Positions 1-8,342 of a stretch of 64,000 nt of DNA are shown here, piece by piece. Made by a program: the position numbers and the translations under genes. Source of the DNA: Candidatus Poribacteria bacterium (GTDB lineage: Bacteria; Poribacteria; WGA-4E; WGA-3G); NCBI GenBank assembly GCA_003635315.1, contig PYJD01000023.1, forward strand, positions 279,273-343,272, written 5' to 3'. The notes under the pieces were generated by a model, which was not told where the DNA came from, did not search any database, and saw nothing but the letters and a program-made list of their open reading frames with translations. Position 1 is the first letter of the stretch; each line of letters starts with the position of its first letter.

Positions 1-306
1 CCTTCCATCTGATGAGTTGGGTTCTCCTACAGCAAATTGTGCATGAGGTGCAACAACCATTACTCTATCATTGATAGAGTAGTCACTCACTTCGTTACCA
101 ACCTTATCTACAGTACCGGTGAGTGAATAACCCATTATAGATGGAGAAACTGCTTCTTCAAGAATATATCGTCTAAAAAGTTCTGACCCCCGACTGATTA
201 AAGTTGTATCTGTCTTTACACGGACCTGTTTTTGATTAATCTCTGGGTCAGGAACAATCTCAAGCTGTATGTTGCCAAATCCTTCTGGTTTTGTTACCTG
301 TATCAT
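1..306 (-). CDS. Partial MDR-family (zinc-type alcohol) dehydrogenase, N-terminal part
   Basis: The minus strand is open from an ATG at 306 to the window edge (102 codons) and begins MIQVTKPEGFGNIQLEI. It reads as the GroES-like N-terminal domain of medium-chain dehydrogenases: a short first strand, then SRGSELFRRY, then a GYSLTGTV segment and a NDRVMVVAPHAQF segment that correspond to the G-x-x-x-G-x-V and D-R-V blocks of the family. The nucleotide-binding half lies outside the window, so cofactor and substrate cannot be called. The family normally has about 330-380 residues. The gene is tandem with the lipoprotein gene at 347-1699, whose stop lies about 40 bases upstream. Confidence 0.75.
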   Translation of the reverse strand, partial: MIQVTKPEGFGNIQLEIVPDPEINQKQVRVKTDTTLISRGSELFRRYILEEAVSPSIMGYSLTGTVDKVGNEVSDYSINDRVMVVAPHAQFAVGEPNSSDGR

Positions 307-346
307 AGTTGATTCCCTTTATGTGTAAATTTCAGTTTTATACTTG

Positions 347-1699
347 TTATCGAAGAAGTGCTACAATGTCCTTCCGAGTAATAGGTTGATTTAAATCCAT
401 TAGATAGATTTGGAAAGTATCTGTCCTATCAGAGACAAAAGCTAAATACTTCCCATCAGGAGAAAAGGTAGGTTGAATCGATCTCCCAATGCCATTGGTA
501 ATTCTTCGTTCATTTTTACCGTTTGCGTCAATGATATAAATTTCCCAATCAGCATCTCTTGCTGATACAAAAGCTATATTTTTTCCATCAGGTGAAACAG
601 ACGGATTGTAACAATCATAAGGGTTTGGGTTGAAATGCTTTTCATTTTTGCCATCAATAGTCATTGTATATAGTTGATTAACAGATTCATTCCGATTTGA
701 AACGAAAATGATCTTCTCACCATTTGGAAAAAATGCAGGACTCCCTTCATCATATTCTGTATATGTAATCCTTGTCGGTTTAATGTCGTTATGATCTAAT
801 TTTGATAGATTCTTGATTTCTAAATTTATCAAATATAATTCTAAATTTCCATCAGTATTTGTTTCATAGACAACTCTATTAGATGATGTTTGTGGAACTC
901 GTGCCCCAAAACTCACAGGTATAACACATAATGTATGTCGATTATATATGTGAGTGATATTAAACCCAGTATATATGGGGGTGGATCCACTACTCTGAAT
1001 TAGTATTTTAACTTCACGAGAGGATTTGGGTTCACTGCTGTAAAATAGATAGTCAGTAGATTTTAGAAAATTAGGAGAACTATCGTTGAAATCTGTAGAG
1101 TATGTCACACGTCGCATGATTCTACCATTTAAATCCATCAAATAGATTTCACTATTGTCACCTTTAAATGATGCGAATGCGATATTATTCCCATCAGGAG
1201 AGAAGGAGGGTGAATAATTATCAGAATTATTGTGTGTTAACTGTCTGGTATGGAAACTGTCCCCAACAAGTCCAATAATTTCTTGGATTATCTCTTGATC
1301 TGTAGTACTAAGAAAAACTAATTTTAGGACTTTAAATGCAGAATCTCTATCGCCATAGATGAGAAATGTCCGTGCTAACTCTAATCTGGCTTCAATACGA
1401 AGCATAGGTTTACCTGTAGCATGAATAGCTGCCTTTTGAAATTGTTGCACTGCCTCATTGTATTGTCCTAATTGTTTATATGCTTTTCCAAGTAATATAT
1501 ATGCATTCGGGTCGTGATTAGACTTTTCGATATAGGGTATAAGTAATTCTAATGCCTCAAATGACTTTCCAGATGAAATAAGGTTTTCCGAATGTTTCAG
1601 AGTATTAGAATTACATCCTAAAGCAATGAAAATAAAAATTAGATAATATATTGTGTAATTTTTTGATTGATGAATTCGTAAATCACTATTTTTATACAT
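347..1699 (-). CDS. Lipoprotein with TPR repeats and TolB-like PD40 propeller
   Basis: A 450-residue exported protein. A hydrophobic stretch ends in a lipobox-like IALGC at about residues 25-29, predicting a lipid-anchored product. Residues about 35-130 contain TPR-like helices (for example NAYILLGKAYKQLGQYNEAVQQF). From about residue 155 there are at least four PD40 beta-propeller motifs of the form SPDGxxIAFxS followed by EIYxMDLNG, as in TolB-type propellers. It lacks the DPP4/peptidase S9 catalytic domain that sometimes follows such propellers. The role is unknown; a scaffold or binding function at the periplasmic face is inferred. It is followed by the truncated MDR gene and preceded by a separate two-gene membrane operon. 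Confidence 0.75.
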   Translation of the reverse strand: MYKNSDLRIHQSKNYTIYYLIFIFIALGCNSNTLKHSENLISSGKSFEALELLIPYIEKSNHDPNAYILLGKAYKQLGQYNEAVQQFQKAAIHATGKPMLRIEARLELARTFLIYGDRDSAFKVLKLVFLSTTDQEIIQEIIGLVGDSFHTRQLTHNNSDNYSPSFSPDGNNIAFASFKGDNSEIYLMDLNGRIMRRVTYSTDFNDSSPNFLKSTDYLFYSSEPKSSREVKILIQSSGSTPIYTGFNITHIYNRHTLCVIPVSFGARVPQTSSNRVVYETNTDGNLELYLINLEIKNLSKLDHNDIKPTRITYTEYDEGSPAFFPNGEKIIFVSNRNESVNQLYTMTIDGKNEKHFNPNPYDCYNPSVSPDGKNIAFVSARDADWEIYIIDANGKNERRITNGIGRSIQPTFSPDGKYLAFVSDRTDTFQIYLMDLNQPITRKDIVALLR

Positions 1700-1799
1700 A
1701 TCAAACCATTCAATAATTTCATGGTTGAAATAATTATGTCTAAATTTGGTGAATATAATGAGAATCAGTAGGAAAGAAACAAGATGAGATTAGAGATGA

Positions 1800-2255
1800 T
1801 TATATGATGTTAGGTTTGCCTCTCCAAGCAGTAGAAACTGCATAGATCCAAAATATAAGTCCTTGAATACCTGATGTTACTTTTAGTTTCCAAGAAGGAC
1901 GATACATAATTATCTTCCCACTATCTAAGGTCCAAATTTTAATTGAACCTTCTGCGTGTGGATGCCCTTTTGATTTTGTGTGTAGAATCTTACTATTTTG
2001 AGATATAGTATCAAACTCGAGTAGATCCTTCCATTCATTTACGGGATATGAATTCAGGTAAATGAAACCAAGTGCTGAAAGAAAGCCAATAAGAATAATT
2101 ACTGCTTTGAAATACTGCCCTAAGTACATTTGTCCAAGTCCAGGAAAAACAGCAGATAGTATCATAGCAGGAAAAGATCGGATATAAACTATTTTGATAT
2201 TGTTCTCAATACTATTATTAGAATTAGCTGGAATAACTTTATCAGAATCTTTCAT
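1800..2255 (-). CDS. Small membrane protein with glycine-rich TM2/DUF5683-like hairpin
   Basis: A 151-residue protein with a first membrane hairpin around AVFPGLGQMYLGQYFKAV (about residues 35-52) followed by IILIGFLSALGFIYL. The PGLGQxYxGxxxKA pattern is seen in TM2-like and DUF5683-like proteins. A soluble segment of about 45 residues follows, then a last hydrophobic helix (GLIFWIYAVSTAW). The start at 2255 sits 3 bases after the stop of the upstream transporter gene, with AAGGTGAAGG overlapping that stop as ribosome-binding site, so the two are co-translated. No function can be assigned. Confidence 0.6.
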   Translation of the reverse strand: MKDSDKVIPANSNNSIENNIKIVYIRSFPAMILSAVFPGLGQMYLGQYFKAVIILIGFLSALGFIYLNSYPVNEWKDLLEFDTISQNSKILHTKSKGHPHAEGSIKIWTLDSGKIIMYRPSWKLKVTSGIQGLIFWIYAVSTAWRGKPNII

Positions 2256-2258
2256 TAA

Positions 2259-2627
2259 TTAACCTTCACCTTGTGCTACAAGATAGACGCCAATACAGAT
2301 TATGATAGCTCCAATTATCCGAGACACTGGAATAGATTCTTTAAAAAATATACGAGAGAAGGGTATAGCGATAACATAGCCTAAACTCAACATGGGGTAT
2401 GCGATACTCAGCTTAACCCGAGAAAGGATGACTAACCATACAAATGTGGTAAATCCATATATTGATATACCACCAATTACATAAGGATTCCAAATTACTT
2501 GTGTGAATTTGGATAGAAATACCTTAAAATTATTGATTTCTCCAATCTTTGTCACGCCTTGCTTTAATAGGATTTGTCCTATAACGGTTAGGAACACATT
2601 AAATGTTAGTAGAATGTAATCTTTCAT
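2259..2627 (-). CDS. EamA/SMR-type small membrane transporter
   Basis: A 122-residue protein with four predicted membrane helices, the size and layout of small multidrug resistance (SMR) and ArnE-like proteins. Helix 1 carries VFLTVIGQILLKQGV, the position where these families carry the G-x-x-x-x-K pattern. The last helices read IPFSRIFFKESIPVSRIIGAIIICIGVYLV, the typical E-x-x-x-x-x-R-x-x-G-x-x-I-I-x-x-G signature of the EamA fold. SMR drug pumps need a glutamate in helix 1, which is absent here, so a lipid-linked sugar or metabolite flippase subunit is at least as likely as a drug pump. It is the first gene of a two-gene operon. Confidence 0.7.
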   Translation of the reverse strand: MKDYILLTFNVFLTVIGQILLKQGVTKIGEINNFKVFLSKFTQVIWNPYVIGGISIYGFTTFVWLVILSRVKLSIAYPMLSLGYVIAIPFSRIFFKESIPVSRIIGAIIICIGVYLVAQGEG

Positions 2628-2776
2628 AGGGATATTATACCATATCTATAGTGTTTATGCAAAGGTAGCGACTATACTAAATCCTATGCAATCGGGATAC
2701 TGTGATGAATAAATGGTTGATTTCTGTTGCATTAATGACAGAAACACATTAAAATTCTGCAACAATGGAGGTAAAT

Positions 2777-3565
2777 ATGGTTGAACTGAGTCAAGAGGAT
2801 ATATTATTCTTCAAGGAGAATGGTTATCTAATAAAACGTAATGTGCTGAACCCTGATCTGATGGAACGAGCACGGGCTAAACTTTGGGAAGGTGCTCCTG
2901 AAGGGAGATTACGTGATGATCCAGATACTTGGATTGGTCCATTTAAACCTGAAGAGGTAAATGAGGATAACTCAAATAGACGTGGCGGTTTTAGATGGAA
3001 TTATCGAGAACCGGGTGGTGAAGACTGGATGGTGAAACTGCTTGCTACTGATCCTCATGTCTGGGGAATGGCAGAACAGTTTTTAGGGAAAGGTAATTTA
3101 GTACAACCTGAGCGTGTTAGAGGAATATACTGTACCTTACCTTATGGAGATGTACCAAAGAAATCTATCGGATGTCATGTAGATGCTCATCCTTTTCATC
3201 TTGGTGTTGTTGGATACATAGATGATGTACCCCCTGAAGGTGGCGGATTCATGGTTTGGCCAGGAAGTCATAAATCTTTCTATTATGATTATAAATCACA
3301 GTATAAGAATGAACCCACTCCCCAGTATGATGTTGATAGAGAACGTTTTAGTAGAGAACCTGGTGTGGATTGCTATGGGAATGCTGGAGATATAGTCTTC
3401 TGGCATCACCGTATTGGCCATGCGGCTGGTCATAATTATTCAAGGCAAATAAGACAAGCAGTGTTATACGACTTTCGTAAGACCGAGTTACCAGAAACAC
3501 AGGAAGAGCCACCCAATGAAGATATGTGGAGAGACTGGCCTGGTATTAAAGCATTAGATGGTTGA
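2777..3565 (+). CDS. Phytanoyl-CoA dioxygenase (PhyH) family protein
   Basis: A predicted Fe(II)/2-oxoglutarate-dependent oxygenase of 262 residues. The N-terminus (LSQEDILFFKENGYLIKRNVL) is the usual PhyH opening. The metal site is visible as GCHVDAHPFH (H-x-D) near residue 136 and a distal histidine in FWHHRIGHAAGHN, with an arginine shortly after (SRQIRQAVLYDF) for 2-oxoglutarate. PEGGGFMVWPGSHK is the conserved GG-x-x-x-x-PGSH turn. I chose the ATG at 2777 over that at 2765 because GGAGGT at 2767-2772 is then correctly spaced. The substrate is unknown; bacterial members hydroxylate varied small molecules. It is a singleton followed by a palindromic repeat. Confidence 0.88.
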   Translation: MVELSQEDILFFKENGYLIKRNVLNPDLMERARAKLWEGAPEGRLRDDPDTWIGPFKPEEVNEDNSNRRGGFRWNYREPGGEDWMVKLLATDPHVWGMAEQFLGKGNLVQPERVRGIYCTLPYGDVPKKSIGCHVDAHPFHLGVVGYIDDVPPEGGGFMVWPGSHKSFYYDYKSQYKNEPTPQYDVDRERFSREPGVDCYGNAGDIVFWHHRIGHAAGHNYSRQIRQAVLYDFRKTELPETQEEPPNEDMWRDWPGIKALDG

Positions 3566-3573
3566 GAATTGCA

Positions 3574-3654
3574 ATACCATATTTGGAGCGGTTCCAAACC
3601 GCTCCTACCGGGTTTATTGGATGGTGTTTATATGATATTTCTTAGAATTGGTGT
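3574..3654. repeat. Short copy of the ATACCA-type MITE with GGTTCCAAACC palindrome
   Basis: This 81-bp copy begins ATACCATATTT and ends CTTAGAATTGGTGT, an imperfect terminal inverted repeat. Inside is GAGCGGTTCCAAACCGCTC, a near-perfect palindrome followed by CTACCGGGT. The right half closely matches the reverse complement of the fuller copy at 44361-44487. It lies between the convergent PhyH and isomerase genes, where it could also act as a terminator hairpin. Confidence 0.7.
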
Positions 3655-3667
3655 AACAGTTCATCCA

Positions 3668-4489
3668 TTATCTAAGACCTAACCCACCTAAAGTATTTGC
3701 CATCATATCATAGGCTATCTGTGCTTTTTCCATCCGCATTTGAGGAAATGTCTCTACGGAGATATATTTATCATATCCGACTTTACCCAAACCTTCAGCG
3801 AATGTAGTAAAATCTAATTCGTCGCCTTCTTCCCCAGGAATCAGGAATGTGCTGTATGGATACATCCCTTTTACTCCCTTTACATGACAGTGAGCAGTTA
3901 TTGGACCTAAATATTCAGTTACATTTGCAATATCTTCTCCAAGATGATAGAAATTTGTTATATCGTTGAGGGATCTCAGAGCATCAGATCCAACATGGTC
4001 AATCAATAGTGTTACCTTTGCAGAGGAGTCGATAGTTGTTGCCTCATGATTATGAATATTCATAGTAACACCAACTTCTTCAGCGCGTTGGCATATTGGT
4101 TTTAATACATCTACGAGGAGTTTCCAAGCAAAAGGATCTCCGTTTTCACCTCCATAGCCTGTTAGAAAGTTTACTCCATGTGCATCAAGCGCAAGAGCTA
4201 CATCTTGTAATAATGCATAATGGTCAATTGCCTTTTGTTTATCTTCTAACGCTAAATGATATAGGCCCTTACCAGTAAATGGATTTATGACAGAAGTTTT
4301 TAATCCGTGATCAGAGATCATTGTCTTAACCTCTCTAAGCAAGGAATCTGACACTTCATCGGATGGAATATGTGCTTCAGGACCACACATCATCTCAACT
4401 GCATCATATCCAACATCTGAAAGAATTGATAACACTTCCAGAAGCGTTCTATCTTTCATCCCACCGGCATGATATGAAATTCCTATCAT
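3668..4489 (-). CDS. Sugar phosphate isomerase/epimerase (xylose isomerase-like TIM barrel)
   Basis: A 273-residue protein of the AP-endonuclease-2/xylose-isomerase-like TIM barrel family. It opens MIGISYHAGGMKDRT and has the GYDAVEMMCG strand near residue 30, NIHNHE near residue 147 (candidate metal ligands), a HCHVKG segment near residue 199 and a terminal SVETFPQ strand with a likely catalytic glutamate. Members interconvert sugars, inositols or related polyols using a divalent metal, or have unassigned reactions. Its length is normal. It stands alone on this strand, with repeat-rich DNA on both sides. The exact substrate is not predictable. Confidence 0.82.
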   Translation of the reverse strand: MIGISYHAGGMKDRTLLEVLSILSDVGYDAVEMMCGPEAHIPSDEVSDSLLREVKTMISDHGLKTSVINPFTGKGLYHLALEDKQKAIDHYALLQDVALALDAHGVNFLTGYGGENGDPFAWKLLVDVLKPICQRAEEVGVTMNIHNHEATTIDSSAKVTLLIDHVGSDALRSLNDITNFYHLGEDIANVTEYLGPITAHCHVKGVKGMYPYSTFLIPGEEGDELDFTTFAEGLGKVGYDKYISVETFPQMRMEKAQIAYDMMANTLGGLGLR

Positions 4490-4527
4490 AGATTTACCCT
4501 TTTTACAGCCAAAATTTAAGGATATTA

Positions 4528-4686
4528 TACCATATCTAAATGAATAGTAGTGATACCATTTCTATTTATTATTGTCTCATTTCCGGCAGTTAGGAATGAA
4601 ATAGGGAAGACACAAACAGAAAGTTTGTGCTACAAAAAAGAGAGTTTATCAATTAGAAATGGTATCACATAGAAACGGTATTACTC
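4528..4686. repeat. Nested MITE-like inverted-repeat element (ATACCATTTCTA termini)
   Basis: The inner pair ATACCATTTCTA (4553-4564) and TAGAAATGGTAT (4654-4665) is a perfect 12-bp inverted repeat. It is enclosed by an outer, less perfect pair, ATACCATATCTAA at 4528 and AGAAACGGTAT ending near 4681. The interior holds ACACAAAC...GTTTGTG, a second hairpin. This looks like one copy inserted within or fused to another of the same family seen at 3574, 10204, 16016, 34460 and 44361. No open reading frame is present. Confidence 0.65.
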
Positions 4687-4752
4687 ATTATATGTATGGT
4701 AGATATTATCATACCGAAACAAACGAAGAATAATTTATTCATTCGGTAATAT

Positions 4753-4771
4753 ACGGGTGTGGAAACCACAC
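4753..4771. repeat. GGGTGTGG-AAA-CCACACCC hairpin
   Basis: A perfect 8-bp stem with an AAA loop in otherwise AT-rich intergenic DNA, followed by CTACGAT. It belongs to the same style of short GC-rich palindromes ending in C/CTAC that recurs in this window. It may be a transcription terminator for the minus-strand gene whose stop lies at 4994, but there is no T-run in the right place, so I call it a repeat. Confidence 0.45.
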
Positions 4772-4812
4772 CCCTACGATACTTTTTTGGATTGGATACC
4801 GATATATTTATT

Positions 4813-4947
4813 TATAGTGAACTTTTGAATTAGTGGAACATTTGAGATGTAGGAGGGAATTCCGATTCCCGATTCTCACTGAGATTGATCGCGATTCGGA
4901 GATCGCTCCTACAGAGATTTTTTGTTAATATTTCAATGTTCACTATA
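4813..4947. repeat. 135-bp inverted-repeat element with TATAGTGAAC ends
   Basis: TATAGTGAAC at 4813-4822 is matched by GTTCACTATA at 4938-4947, a perfect 10-bp terminal inverted repeat, with TTTTGAA and TTTCAAT extending the match imperfectly. Inside is a second inverted pair, TGTAGGAG near 4855 and CTCCTACA near 4907, around GATTC-rich DNA. It has no coding capacity. It resembles a second MITE or a solitary structured element. No other copy of these ends was found in this window. Confidence 0.5.
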
Positions 4948-4993
4948 ATCTTCATTAATAGATTGCTAATATCCAAAACAGTGTTGTCCTATT

Positions 4994-6448
4994 TTATATT
5001 TCATTACTAACTGAAATATAAGCGTTTAAATGGTCTAAGGCTGCACCATTATCCATTACTTCTTTTGTTTGTTCAATAGCATCATACGGATCAGAATAAA
5101 TACCTAAGAGATAGTCAACTATAGCAGTATTGAGAACGATTCTGTCGTATATTTGTCCTTTTTTCCCCGATAGTGCAGCCACCCCATCCTCTGCATAAGC
5201 CTCAGCAGATATAGAATCTGGACGAGGATTAATCTGATAGTCATACCCATACATTTTTGGATCAATATCTAATGCAAAATCTTCGCGTTTTCCATTTACA
5301 CACAAGAATCCTTGCGAATAATTGACTGCCATTCTATCAGGGGTAGAAGGCTTACCAAGCCTTAGTGCATAATTGCTTGTGCCTTCTTCACCTTTAATTG
5401 CAACGGCTGCTTGACACCCGCGTTCCAATGCAATTTTGAGTAATGGTTTTTCATACCCTATATGATAGTATCCAAGTACCATATAGTTATTCTTTTGGGC
5501 GGTAAAGAATTGCAGCGCTTTTTCAGTTGCTGCCCAAGGGGGTCTTTTCTTAATGTGTACCCGTAATTCACGAATATCATACGCACCAGGAGAATACTCG
5601 CGTTGACTAACATATCCAAATCCGACCTTTTCATGTGTGATTAATTTTGAAACCTGTTCAAGAAATAGATCGGTTTTTGCTCCAAGGGAGTTAAGAATAG
5701 CTTCTTCGGTAATCCCATTCTTAGGGGGCATGAGATCAACACTGTGTAGAAGGGATGGTTGACCGAGTGCGGCACGTACGGCAGCAATAAAGAGTGTGGG
5801 TCTGAAATATCGTGTTGCTCCATCGTATGGTTGACCAAAGTGCGTAAGATTATCAACACCAATTTGCTGTACTTTTTTGGGTGCATAATAGGAATCAAGA
5901 TATCCTCTAACTTCTTCATAAGTTTCACGGTTCATCCGTTGTCCAATCAATGCTGCAGCTTTTAAAGTGGGTTTGACATCATAGGTCAGTATGGCTTCAC
6001 ATATCTGGCGTGTTTCAGTGTATCCTAAGTTTTGTCCCTGTAGTATCTTTTGTAGGGCAGTAACAACAATCTTCTCAGTAGGATTCTGGGGGACATATTC
6101 TACTGCGGGATTCATGAGAAATTTTACTTCATCGGGGAGTAGTGTGTTCAGTAAAGTATCGTATTTTTTGAATGCATCGTTTTCAGCTTTAGACCATTGC
6201 GTTGATTGAGGAAAATATTTCCGAATGGTCATAGCAGCAAAAAATGCTCCCATCTGTGCCTCGGATACTGCATGATTAGGAGGTAATTTCCCATCTAAAG
6301 AATCTAATATAATCTCAAGTATTTTGTCAGGTTGTGGACCATCAGATTCTTTTTTACCTAAAGGTCGTGTTTGATGGGGTCCGGTGCATACTCTGGCTTG
6401 CGCTTCGAGTACATCTTCATTTGGTCCTTGAAACTGTGGCGTATACAT
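4994..6448 (-). CDS. TrpD-like (anthranilate phosphoribosyltransferase family) glycosyltransferase
   Basis: A 484-residue protein resembling the glycosyltransferase family 3 fold of TrpD and especially the TrpD2/YbiB branch. The helical N-terminal domain includes SEAQMGAFFAAMTIRKYF (about residues 62-79). The substrate-loop region reads PYDGATRYFRPTLFIAA near residue 208 where TrpD has its glycine-rich GTGGD loop, and NGITEEAILNSLGA near 244 is equivalent to the TrpD SGSADVLEALG stretch. A long C-terminal part follows. The degenerate GTGGD loop argues against true anthranilate transfer; TrpD2 members are reported to bind nucleic acids. trpF is 20 kb away and no other trp gene is present. It is a singleton. 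Confidence 0.65.
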   Translation of the reverse strand: MYTPQFQGPNEDVLEAQARVCTGPHQTRPLGKKESDGPQPDKILEIILDSLDGKLPPNHAVSEAQMGAFFAAMTIRKYFPQSTQWSKAENDAFKKYDTLLNTLLPDEVKFLMNPAVEYVPQNPTEKIVVTALQKILQGQNLGYTETRQICEAILTYDVKPTLKAAALIGQRMNRETYEEVRGYLDSYYAPKKVQQIGVDNLTHFGQPYDGATRYFRPTLFIAAVRAALGQPSLLHSVDLMPPKNGITEEAILNSLGAKTDLFLEQVSKLITHEKVGFGYVSQREYSPGAYDIRELRVHIKKRPPWAATEKALQFFTAQKNNYMVLGYYHIGYEKPLLKIALERGCQAAVAIKGEEGTSNYALRLGKPSTPDRMAVNYSQGFLCVNGKREDFALDIDPKMYGYDYQINPRPDSISAEAYAEDGVAALSGKKGQIYDRIVLNTAIVDYLLGIYSDPYDAIEQTKEVMDNGAALDHLNAYISVSNEI

Positions 6449-6530
6449 TTTTCATACCTAAATTTAGAGTTGTTAGGATAAATTATCACATACAGAGCTA
6501 ATTGTCAAACGGGTTGAATATTCTTCACTT

Positions 6531-7430
6531 TCAATTTATACTCTTTTCAATATTATGATGGAAAAAATAAGGTATCTCCCAGTTTCTATTCGGTATATTT
6601 TTTCTTAAGAAGACCAGCATACCTGCAACCACAATGCATAATCCAATTATCCAGATCCAAATTGAAATTTCTAATGATGTATTTAGTTCTTCAGGTGATG
6701 TATGATTCGTCATAACACTATATATCTCAATAATTACTGCAATAAAGTTATTCAATATGTGGATACATATTGGTACATAGAGAGATTTGGTTTTTATATA
6801 TACAATTGCCAAAACATATCCGAAGAAGATACCTCCAATTACATCAATATGTAGAATACCAAACAGTATTGAAGTGGAGAGTATAGCCTTTGGTGTACCC
6901 CTTTTTATGCTCCATCTGGTCAACAATAATCCTCTAAAGAAGAATTCCTCAAAAATAGGTGTAATTATTACAATACATATTATACTGAGTATATTGGCAA
7001 TTATAAGTTTCACATTAGAGGGATATACAACAGCCCCAATATTCTCATCAGATAACCATTCAGGTAAATCAGGTGATAGATCAAGATGCCACATATATTG
7101 AATATTAAGAATACATAGAGAAAATAAAAGGAGAGGGATAGTTAATATGGAATACCGTGCGAGAGTTGAAAATTCAGGGAATTTACCAAATGTATTCTTA
7201 TATGACAAACGTGAACGAAATAGAATTGATGAATAGATAAGTAGAAAAACACAATAAAATAATATGTAATTAATTCCATCCGGTAATTGATAAGTGGTAT
7301 CCTTATATGATATTGGGTTGATTTCTGAGAAAATAATATCACTTATAATCTGTGCAAGTACAGCACAGAAGATTAATGATCTTACACGAATTCTCTCAAA
7401 AGTAAAGTATGGAACTAATTCTTTTTTCAT
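6531..7430 (-). CDS. CPBP-family intramembrane (CAAX-type) protease
   Basis: A 299-residue multi-pass membrane protein with the CPBP glutamate motif in TPIFEEFFFRGLLLTRW (EE-x-x-x-R at about residues 161-166), the first histidine motif in FGILHIDVIGGIFFGYVLAIVY (about residue 195) and the last in VPICIHILNNF (about residue 225). All are core residues of the type II CAAX-prenyl endopeptidase/CPBP fold, so the active site looks intact. Bacterial members process lipoproteins or peptides, or act in bacteriocin immunity; the target here is unknown. About 100 bases upstream of its start lies one copy of the hairpin/AAAAGTGTAAC element in the same orientation, a possible regulator of this gene. Confidence 0.85.
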   Translation of the reverse strand: MKKELVPYFTFERIRVRSLIFCAVLAQIISDIIFSEINPISYKDTTYQLPDGINYILFYCVFLLIYSSILFRSRLSYKNTFGKFPEFSTLARYSILTIPLLLFSLCILNIQYMWHLDLSPDLPEWLSDENIGAVVYPSNVKLIIANILSIICIVIITPIFEEFFFRGLLLTRWSIKRGTPKAILSTSILFGILHIDVIGGIFFGYVLAIVYIKTKSLYVPICIHILNNFIAVIIEIYSVMTNHTSPEELNTSLEISIWIWIIGLCIVVAGMLVFLRKNIPNRNWEIPYFFHHNIEKSIN

Positions 7431-7520
7431 TTGATAAATTACTATATCGTTAATTTATTTTGTGTGTCAATCTCCTTTTAGAAGTTTCGATTCATAAGTT
7501 TAGAATGTGTTGAATAACGG

Positions 7521-7554
7521 GAAAATGTTACACTTTTTGACACATCGTGTGTCA
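7521..7554 (-). promoter_or_regulatory. Hairpin plus AAAAGTGTAAC element, copy C
   Basis: Read on the minus strand: a 7-bp stem TGACACA/TGTGTCA closing a three-base CGA loop, followed directly by AAAAGTGTAACATTTT. The same arrangement recurs at 16757-16790 and 39552-39585, with compensatory changes in the stem. It lies 91-124 bases upstream of the CPBP protease start and in its orientation. A GACACAAAA motif about 130 bases before the hairpin (7674-7682, minus strand) is shared with the other copies. A structured leader RNA or a mobile-element end are both possible. Confidence 0.5.
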
Positions 7555-7580
7555 TTTATTTTCGGTGAAATTATAGCTGT

Positions 7581-7603
7581 AATCCCAGTACTGTACTGGG
7601 ATT
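7581..7603. repeat. 23-bp perfect palindrome AATCCCAGTAC-T-GTACTGGGATT
   Basis: Two perfect 11-bp arms around a single central base. A loop this small favours a protein-binding palindrome (or a cruciform) over an RNA hairpin. It sits 27 bases from the hairpin element at 7538-7554, between the CPBP gene and a long spacer with no convincing gene. Confidence 0.55.
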
Positions 7604-7699
7604 ATTGGAATTAATTTAGAAGAAAGCACAATTATGTATTTTCTCATTTTTGTATTATTTTTCTGATTTCTGTTTTTGTGTCGAATTATCACAATCGTT

Positions 7700-8030
7700 A
7701 ATATTCTGTTGGTAATTCTGAGTTGTCAGTTTATAGCTTTTAATTGTCAGTTAATGAAATATCTGAGCAAAGATGAACTGGTTTATATACACCTTCAAAA
7801 ATCTCAGTCTTTAGTTTTGAAATTTGTGTTGGATACATGGCTATCCTCCATTTTTAGTTTTTCAAGTTTTTCAAGTCGGTTTTTAAAATCTACGATTTTG
7901 AATTGCCTTGCAGTAAGTCTGGAACTATGTTCATAGCATATCACTAAAAGCAGGTGGTTTTTTTAAAATTTGAAAAACTTGAAAACTGTGTTTTCTTGTT
8001 AATTTGCTATAAACCCAGAACGGTATAAGG
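7700..8030. other. Gene-free AT-rich spacer with imperfect long inverted repeats
   Basis: No convincing gene lies between 7431 and 8342. An 86-codon open frame at 7676-7936 has no start context and low-complexity content. The stretch contains AGTTTTTCAAGTTTTTCAA near 7856 and, inverted, TTTGAAAAACTTGAAAAC near 7968. An outer weaker pair is CAGTTTATAGC near 7729 and GCTATAAACCCAG near 8009, and a short CTATG-TT-CATAG hairpin lies near 7926. The nested layout could fold into a long hairpin. I cannot tell whether this is a relic mobile element or a structured RNA. Confidence 0.35.
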
Positions 8031-8342
8031 ATTGCACAGAATTGGCTGATATTTGTCAGTTGAATTTTAAATTCATAATTTATCATAACAAAATAGACCT
8101 ATGTTGCTTATATATCCTATATTACATAATACTATTCTAACATGAGTGTAAAACATTTGCAACCTTAATATTAACGTATGTAACTTTAGATGGTAGTGTA
8201 TATCTTTTTCTTCAATAATTTTTATTTTAATTGGGAATATTTGCGTTTAAGTGAGATTTTGTGGTGAATTGTCTGAATCGTCAAATCAACGAGTGGATAT
8301 ATGCTGTAGTATCTTGATTTATGATGGGATTTATATTTGAGA

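Noticed and set aside
7676..7936. 86-codon open frame on the plus strand
   Set aside because: Low-complexity, hydrophobic-by-chance translation, no ribosome-binding site, and it overlaps inverted repeats. Treated as non-coding.
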